From: Saprospiraceae bacterium
Lineage (GTDB): Bacteria; Bacteroidota; Bacteroidia; Chitinophagales; Saprospiraceae
NCBI GenBank assembly: GCA_020847915.1
Contig: JADLBE010000410.1
Location: forward strand, 1-45,769
Reading direction: 5' to 3'
Length of the DNA stretch: 45,769 bases
Below the pieces are notes generated by a model. The model did not search any database. It was given only the letters and a program-made list of their open reading frames with translations, and was not told where the DNA came from. Position 1 is the first letter of the stretch; every line of letters starts with the position of its first letter. This document shows, piece by piece, positions 40,264-45,769 of this stretch. A program made the position numbers and the translations under genes.

Positions 40264-40338
40264 GCTCACAGAAATAAGTTTGTTTTTCCATAGGAAGCCC
40301 TTCGGTGTACAACGCCGAAGGGCTTTTTCTTTTTTTTC
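40194..40338 (+). promoter_or_regulatory. Putative ribosome-mediated cysteine attenuator (pause hairpin, antiterminator, terminator)
   Basis: P1: TTGTTGCC 40194-40201 with GGCAACAA 40224-40231, plus inner GCTCG/CGAAGC. Antiterminator: ACATCGAAG 40214-40222 with CTTCGGTGT 40300-40308 (9 bp, one G-U). Terminator: AAGCCCTTCGG 40295-40305 with CCGAAGGGCTT 40315-40325 plus T-run. Confidence 0.7.
40295..40338 (+). terminator. Intrinsic terminator between leader peptide and cysH
   Basis: aagcccttcgg-tgtacaacg-ccgaagggctt followed by tttcttttttttcc. Confidence 0.88.
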
Positions 40339-40354
40339 CAACCTGTCCACTTTT

Positions 40355-41116
40355 ATGCCGCCATTCGACACGTTTTTTAATCCCGATGAGATCGCCGCCC
40401 TGACGGCTCCCGACTTCAGTCCGGAACAAAATCTGGCCCTGCTGGCTACAAAATTTGCCGGGAGCATCGTTTTTTCAACCAGTTTCGGGTTGGAGGATCA
40501 AGCCATCACCCACTTACTGCATGCCGCACAACTTCCGGTCTCTGTATTTACCCTCGACACCGGTCGGTTGTTCCCCGAAACCTACAAGGTATGGTCGCGA
40601 ACCCTGGAGAAGTACGGGATGAATATTGACGTGTACGCCCCCGACACAACGGCGCTTGAAAGTTTGCTGCACAAAAAAGGCCCGCTGAGCTTTTACGAGT
40701 CGGTGGAAAACAGAAAAGAGTGTTGTGAAATCCGCAAACTAGAGCCGCTAACCCGCGCCTTGAAAGGTTACAAACTTTGGATCACCGGTATCCGCGCCGA
40801 ACAATCGCCCAACCGACAACACATGGAGGTGTTGGAATGGGATGAGCGTCTTGGACTTTTTAAGTTTCACCCGCTTTTTTATTGGTCGCAGGAAAAACTA
40901 GTGGATTTCATTTCCCAACACAACATACCGTACAACAGCCTGCACGACAAGGGGTTTGTAAGCATTGGTTGTTCACCCTGCACACGCGCCGTTCGGGAAG
41001 GTGAGGACTTCCGCGCCGGGCGATGGTGGTGGGAAGACAATTCCGGCAAAGAATGCGGACTCCACCAACCCTCCGACAACAACAACAAAAACGTGAATAC
41101 TGTAGCCGCTTTATGA
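40355..41116 (+). CDS. cysH: Phosphoadenylyl/adenylyl-sulfate reductase, Fe-S (CC/CxxC) type
   Basis: FSTSFGLEDQAITHLL, FTLDTGRLFPETY, ENRKECCEIRKLEPL, ITGIRAEQSPNR, SIGCSPCTRAVREGEDFRAGRWWWE. The ORF-track start at 40280 reads through the terminator and is rejected. Confidence 0.93.
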   Translation: MPPFDTFFNPDEIAALTAPDFSPEQNLALLATKFAGSIVFSTSFGLEDQAITHLLHAAQLPVSVFTLDTGRLFPETYKVWSRTLEKYGMNIDVYAPDTTALESLLHKKGPLSFYESVENRKECCEIRKLEPLTRALKGYKLWITGIRAEQSPNRQHMEVLEWDERLGLFKFHPLFYWSQEKLVDFISQHNIPYNSLHDKGFVSIGCSPCTRAVREGEDFRAGRWWWEDNSGKECGLHQPSDNNNKNVNTVAAL

Positions 41117-42021
41117 AAAGAACTTTCGACTACCTCGACCACCTCGAAGCCCAGGCCATCCACATCCTGCGGGAAGCCGCCGGACAATTCGAAAGACCTG
41201 CGCTGCTTTTTTCAGGCGGCAAAGATTCCATCGTACTTGTCAAACTGGCCGAAAAAGCTTTCCGGCCCGGCAAATTCCCATTTCCACTGATCCACATCGA
41301 CACGGGACACAATTTTCCGGAAGTACTTGCATTCCGCGACAAACTGGCTGGGCAACTGGGAGAAAAACTGCTTATCCGCAAGGTTGAGGACACTATTCGC
41401 CGCCAGGGACTGACCGATCCCCGCGGTAAGTTCCCCAGTCGCAATGCTTTGCAAACGTTTACCCTGCTCGAAACCATTGAGGAACTGGAACTTGATGCTT
41501 GCATTGGTGGCGCCAGACGCGACGAAGAAAAAGCACGCGCCAAAGAACGCATTTTCAGTATCCGCGATGAATTCGGACAGTGGGACCCCAAACGCCAACG
41601 CCCGGAAATATGGGACATCTACAACGGCCACATCCGAAAAGGTGAAAATGTGCGCGTATTCCCCATTTCCAACTGGACGGAGCTCGACGTGTGGAACTAC
41701 ATCCGCCGCGAAAACATCGAACTGCCCGAAATCTATTTCGCCCACGAACGCAATTGTATCCGCACCGCCGGCGGACAACTGCTCGCCATCACCGAACACA
41801 TCAACCTGGATACCGACGATGACATTGTGGTGCGCAACGTGCGTTTCCGCACCGTCGGCGATGCCACCTGTACGGCCGCCGTGGAAAGTACAGCGACCAC
41901 CCTCGAAGACATCATTGAGGAAATAACCACCACCAACCTGTCGGAACGCGGCGCCACCCGCCTCGACGACCGTATCTCCGAAGCGGCCATGGAAGACCGC
42001 AAAAAGAACGGTTACTTCTAA
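41113..42021 (+). CDS. cysD: Sulfate adenylyltransferase subunit 2
   Basis: YLDHLEAQAIHILREAAGQFERPALLFSGGKDSIVLVKLAEKAF, GGARRDEEKARAKERIFS, GHIRKGENVRVFPISNWTELDVWNYI. ATGA overlap with cysH. Confidence 0.96.
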   Translation: MKRTFDYLDHLEAQAIHILREAAGQFERPALLFSGGKDSIVLVKLAEKAFRPGKFPFPLIHIDTGHNFPEVLAFRDKLAGQLGEKLLIRKVEDTIRRQGLTDPRGKFPSRNALQTFTLLETIEELELDACIGGARRDEEKARAKERIFSIRDEFGQWDPKRQRPEIWDIYNGHIRKGENVRVFPISNWTELDVWNYIRRENIELPEIYFAHERNCIRTAGGQLLAITEHINLDTDDDIVVRNVRFRTVGDATCTAAVESTATTLEDIIEEITTTNLSERGATRLDDRISEAAMEDRKKNGYF

Positions 42022-42140
42022 TCCAAACCAGCCCAACCACACACCAAAAAACAAACACTAAAAATACCTGCACAGGAATTGTCCTGCCGCGGAAAGCCCA
42101 TATTATGCATTCATCTCCCACGCATAAGAGGAATGACAAT

Positions 42141-42200
42141 ACCAACCAACCGACCAACCGACCAACAGACTAACAGACCAACAGACTAACAGACCAACAA
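42141..42200. repeat. Short tandem repeats (accaaccg / accaacagactaacag units) in the cysD-cysN spacer
   Basis: accaaccaaccgaccaaccgaccaacagactaacagaccaacagactaacagaccaacaa. Confidence 0.88.
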
Positions 42201-42202
42201 CA

Positions 42203-43480
42203 ATGAACATCCTCAGATTCATCACCGCCGGAAGTGTTGACGACGGCAAAAGCACACTCATCGGTCGCCTTTTGTACGATTCGCATGCCGTGTCGCACGA
42301 TATCCTGCACACCCTCGAGCGCCAAACCCGCAACAAAGAAAACGGCGAAGTAGACCTGGCCCTGCTAACCGACGGCTTGCGCGCCGAACGCGAACAAGGC
42401 ATCACTATTGATGTAGCGTACAAGTATTTCAACACGCCAAAACGCAAATTCATCATCGCCGATGCGCCTGGCCACGTACAATACACACGCAACATGGTTA
42501 CCGGTGCATCCAGTGCAGACCTGGTGATTATACTTGTTGATGCCCGGCAGGGTGTGGTGGAACAAACCTACCGGCACTCCCTCATTGCCTCCCTTATGGG
42601 CATCAAACATTTCGTGGTGGCCATCAACAAAATGGACCTGGTGAAATTTGATGAAACCGTGTTCAATGAAATTGTAGACAGCTACAAACAACTGGCTTCA
42701 AAAATCAATGTCCAAAACCCGGTTTTCATTCCACTCAGTGCATTAAGCGGTGACAACGTGGTGGATGCATCCACCAAAATGCCCTGGTACCACGGCCCTA
42801 CCCTGCTCCAGCACCTCGAGGCATTGCCCATTCAGCCCGTCGATTTGCAAACGCCGCCCCGTTTTCAGGTTCAATACGTGATTCGCCCACAATCGGACGA
42901 CCTGCACGATTACCGTGGTTATGCCGGCAGTTTGCGCAGTGGGGAACTTCAAAAAGGACAAAGCGTCGTGGTACTTCCCGCCGGCATTGAAACCACCATC
43001 AAAGCCATCGAAGTGAACAATAAGGAGGTTGAAACGGCATTTGCCCCACAGGCCGTTGTTGTACACCTCACCGATGACATTGATGTTTCTCGCGGCGACT
43101 TCATTGTTCCAGCCAACGAGGTTCCGGAAAGCAGCGTCGACCTGGAAGCAACCCTATGCTGGATGAGCGAACGCCCCCTGCACGTCGGCGACCGCTTCTT
43201 GCTGCGCCACCACAGCGCCAGTGTGAAAGCCGTGGTCAAAGCCATTGAATACCGCTGGGATGTTCACCAATACACACACGAACCAGTTGAACGACTTGGG
43301 CTAAACGACATCGCCCGCGTGCGTATTCGCACGGCACGGCCCTTGTTTTTTGACCCTTACACCCAAAACCGCAACACCGGCAGCTTTATCCTGGTGCACG
43401 AACACAATTTTGACACCGTGGCGGCAGGTTTGCTCCACGAATTGCCCGCACCCGAACCTGTAACTGATTTTGCGATATGA
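42203..43480 (+). CDS. cysN: Sulfate adenylyltransferase subunit 1 (GTPase)
   Basis: RFITAGSVDDGKSTLIGRLLYDSHAVSHD, EREQGITIDVAYKYF, DAPGHVQYTRNMVTGASSADL, NKMDLV. No C-terminal APS-kinase domain. Confidence 0.95.
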   Translation: MNILRFITAGSVDDGKSTLIGRLLYDSHAVSHDILHTLERQTRNKENGEVDLALLTDGLRAEREQGITIDVAYKYFNTPKRKFIIADAPGHVQYTRNMVTGASSADLVIILVDARQGVVEQTYRHSLIASLMGIKHFVVAINKMDLVKFDETVFNEIVDSYKQLASKINVQNPVFIPLSALSGDNVVDASTKMPWYHGPTLLQHLEALPIQPVDLQTPPRFQVQYVIRPQSDDLHDYRGYAGSLRSGELQKGQSVVVLPAGIETTIKAIEVNNKEVETAFAPQAVVVHLTDDIDVSRGDFIVPANEVPESSVDLEATLCWMSERPLHVGDRFLLRHHSASVKAVVKAIEYRWDVHQYTHEPVERLGLNDIARVRIRTARPLFFDPYTQNRNTGSFILVHEHNFDTVAAGLLHELPAPEPVTDFAI

Positions 43481-44361
43481 AAAAATTAGCAGGCAGCAGG
43501 CAGAAGGCAGAAGGCAGCTTCCTGCGAGCAACGGTTGGTTCACCTCCACCCATTGAACTTCAAACTTTAAACTTTAAACTTCAAACTCCAAACTTCGGAC
43601 TTCGGACTTCGAACCTCGGACTTTCGGTGGTTGGCGCCGGCCCCGGCGATCCGGAATTGATCACGTTAAAGGGTTTGAAAGCGTTGCAAAGTGCCGACGT
43701 TGTGATGTACGACGCCCTTGTTGACGAGGCCTTGCTGGACTATGCCCCGCCTGCTGCTGCCCGCATTTTTGTAGGAAAACGCAAAGGCAAGCCATCTTTT
43801 AAACAACAGGAAATCAACGAATTGATTGTTGATTTCGCCAGATTGTTCGGCCATGTGGTACGGTTGAAAGGCGGCGACCCTTTTGTTTTTGGACGTGGTT
43901 TGGAAGAAATGCAATACGCTTCCTCCCAGGGACTTCGGGTTCAATACATCCCGGGCATCAGCAGCGCCGTTGCGGGCCCCGGGGCCATCGGCATACCGGT
44001 AACATTGCGCGGTGCTAGCAGGGGCTTTTGGGTTCTAACAGCCACCACCGATACCGGAGAACTCAATCCCGAAATCGTTACTGCCGCTTCCACCGATTCG
44101 ACCGTGATTGTACTGATGGGGTTGTCGCAATTGCCAAAAATCGCAAGCATTTATGCCAAAGCAGGCAAATCGGCGTATCCCGTGGCTGTGATCAGCAATG
44201 CCACCCTTTCCAATGAAAAAAGTGTAACAGGAACCATGGCAGACATCCAAAAACGCGTGGAAGCCGCTGAAATAAGTTCACCGGCAATCATTGTGGCCGG
44301 AGAAGTTGTAAGCCACCAAATGCAGACGGTGGTCCATCGTAAAAAACTGGCAAACGTATGA
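43477..44361 (+). CDS. cobA: Uroporphyrinogen-III C-methyltransferase
   Basis: LSVVGAGPGDPELITLKGLKALQSADVVMYDALV, VRLKGGDPFVFGRGLEEM, PGISSAVAGPGAIGIPVTLRGASRGFWVLTATT. ATGA overlap with cysN; the first ~49 aa come from repeats. Confidence 0.92.
   Translation: MKKLAGSRQKAEGSFLRATVGSPPPIELQTLNFKLQTPNFGLRTSNLGLSVVGAGPGDPELITLKGLKALQSADVVMYDALVDEALLDYAPPAAARIFVGKRKGKPSFKQQEINELIVDFARLFGHVVRLKGGDPFVFGRGLEEMQYASSQGLRVQYIPGISSAVAGPGAIGIPVTLRGASRGFWVLTATTDTGELNPEIVTAASTDSTVIVLMGLSQLPKIASIYAKAGKSAYPVAVISNATLSNEKSVTGTMADIQKRVEAAEISSPAIIVAGEVVSHQMQTVVHRKKLANV
43489..43519. repeat. ggcag-type short tandem repeat inside the 5' end of cobA
   Basis: gcaggcagcaggcagaaggcagaaggcagct. Confidence 0.75.
43555..43624. 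repeat. Short tandem repeat (aacttcaaactttaaacttt / cggacttcggacttcg) inside the 5' end of cobA
   Basis: gaacttcaaactttaaactttaaacttcaaactccaaacttcggacttcggacttcgaacctcggac. Confidence 0.85.
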
Positions 44362-45769
44362 GCACACTTCCTACTGTACCCAACATTGATGCTGCCTTGC
44401 TGCAACAGTTGCGCATTGGACACAGCGCCGAGCAACAACTTTGGCTCAGCGGTTACTTGTATGGACTCGCAACTTCCGACCAGGTCGTTCCTGTTTTGGA
44501 AACACCGCCTGCGGGTGGACAAAAGGTGCTGATCCTCTTTGGCTCGCACACGGGAAACAGCAAAAAAGTAGCTACTGCGGCAGCCAAACGTTTGCATGAA
44601 GTTGGTTTAATCACCACGGTTGCGGACATGGCAGAATACGCCGTGAAAAACCTCAAGTCTGAAACCATATTGCTCGTGGTGGTTAGCACCCAGGGCGAAG
44701 GAGAACCACCTGCCTCGGCGGAGGATTTTTACCAGGGGCTGATGGGGCCACGTGCACCAAGACTTGAAAACCTTCAGTTCGCCGTTTGCGCGCTTGGTGA
44801 TAAAAGCTATGTACAGTATTGCCAGACCGGCAAAGACATCGACAACAGATTGGAGACACTTGGAGCAACACGTTTCTTCGATCGTATGGATTGTGATGCG
44901 GAATACGAAACGGAGGCAGACAACTGGATGGATCAAATGGTTGCGGTTTTAAGTTCCCGTCAGCCAAAACAGGCTTCAACATCTGTTAAGCCAACCGAGG
45001 TCAAATCTAAACTTGTTTCGAAACACGACCGCAAGCACCCCTACGAAGCGCTTGTTTGGGAAAAAATCCAACTGAACGGTCGCGGTTCGGAAAAAGAAAC
45101 CTGGCACCTTGAATTGTCGTTGGAGGGCTCCGGGCTTGAATATGCTCCCGGTGATGCACTTGGCGTATTTGCCCAAAACGACAAAGCCCTTGTTGAGGAA
45201 GTTTTAAAAAGCGCCAGGTTTTCGGGTTCGGAAAAAGTGGACTGGCAGGGTCAATCATGGCAATTGGTTGACTTGCTGGAGCAAAAACTGGAGCTTACCG
45301 TGCTCACCCGTGATGTACTGGTCAAATACCCAAACACCGACTTAAATGCCCTTATTGAGGACCCTTTTGCCCTGAAAAATTACCTCTGGGGAAACGACGT
45401 GGCAGATCTTTTGAATGAATTCCCCGCAGATTTCGATCCACAGCAATTGGTTGGTTTTTTGCGGGCAATGCCCCCTAGGTTATATTCCATAGCTTCAAGT
45501 CCACTTGCCCATGAAGGGGAAGTACACCTTACCGTGGCAGCGGTTCGGTATAAAAACAAAGGAAGAAAACGTCGGGGAGTCGCTTCAACACACATCGCCG
45601 ACCGGCTGGAAAAAGGCAGTTCCATAAATGTATTTGTGGAAAACAACGAATTTTTCAAATTACCTGCCGACGATGCTGCTGACATCATCATGGTTGGCCC
45701 GGGAACTGGCGTGGCGCCTTTCCGCGGCTTTGTTGCAGAGCGCGCTGAACGCGGCGCCTCCGGCAAAAA
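44358..45769 (+). CDS. cysJ: Sulfite reductase [NADPH] flavoprotein alpha-component, 3' truncated by the window
   Basis: My translation: MSTLPTVPNIDAALLQQLRIGHSAEQQLWLSGYLYGL...VLILFGSHTGNSKKVATAAAKRL (flavodoxin), STQGEGEPP, LGDKSYVQYCQTGKDID, PRLYSIASSP, VGPGTGVAPFRGF. No stop before the window end, so absent from the ORF track. Confidence 0.92.
   Translation, partial: MSTLPTVPNIDAALLQQLRIGHSAEQQLWLSGYLYGLATSDQVVPVLETPPAGGQKVLILFGSHTGNSKKVATAAAKRLHEVGLITTVADMAEYAVKNLKSETILLVVVSTQGEGEPPASAEDFYQGLMGPRAPRLENLQFAVCALGDKSYVQYCQTGKDIDNRLETLGATRFFDRMDCDAEYETEADNWMDQMVAVLSSRQPKQASTSVKPTEVKSKLVSKHDRKHPYEALVWEKIQLNGRGSEKETWHLELSLEGSGLEYAPGDALGVFAQNDKALVEEVLKSARFSGSEKVDWQGQSWQLVDLLEQKLELTVLTRDVLVKYPNTDLNALIEDPFALKNYLWGNDVADLLNEFPADFDPQQLVGFLRAMPPRLYSIASSPLAHEGEVHLTVAAVRYKNKGRKRRGVASTHIADRLEKGSSINVFVENNEFFKLPADDAADIIMVGPGTGVAPFRGFVAERAERGASGK

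Noticed and set aside
40280-40354. Upstream-extended start of cysH as in the ORF track (MFFHRKPFGVQRRRAFSFFSNLSTF...)
   Set aside because: The extension translates the terminator hairpin and T-run from a TTG; the ATG at 40355 starts right before the conserved region.

Overview
The window is a 45.8 kb chromosomal segment from a Bacteroidetes bacterium, probably Saprospiria-like. Supporting signs are type IX secretion (T9SS) C-terminal sorting domains, TAnnTTTG -7 promoter boxes, STN/TonB receptors with FecI/FecR, and DUF4249. I see about 28 real genes; most other ORFs in the track are antisense or out-of-frame shadows. The content includes: a PD40/OmpA protein (cut by the left edge); a giant type-B T9SS adhesin-like protein with three exact 239-codon repeats; gatC; a MacB/LolD-like ABC ATPase; a LytS/LytTR pair; purL; a ~1008 aa protein with an N-terminal TIR-like domain; mdh; a FecI-FecR-TonB receptor-DUF4249 module; a Crp/Fnr regulator; a secreted peptidylarginine-deiminase-like enzyme; the housekeeping sigma factor; and a sulfate-assimilation operon cysH-cysD-cysN-cobA-cysJ (cysJ is cut by the right edge and missing from the ORF track). 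The most interesting signal is upstream of cysH. An unannotated 34-codon ORF, MKITHLDIVMCCCCLSARNIEAATNLISDNINQV (40159-40263), has four consecutive Cys codons. It is followed by a strong intrinsic terminator and a mutually exclusive antiterminator pairing. This looks like a trp-style, ribosome-mediated cysteine attenuator. Other noteworthy items are a 165-bp MITE-like element with TA flanks upstream of purL, several perfect 34-39 bp hairpins at gene ends, and intergenic-type tandem repeats translated as the N-terminus of CobA. All functional calls come from reading the sequence; no database search was run.
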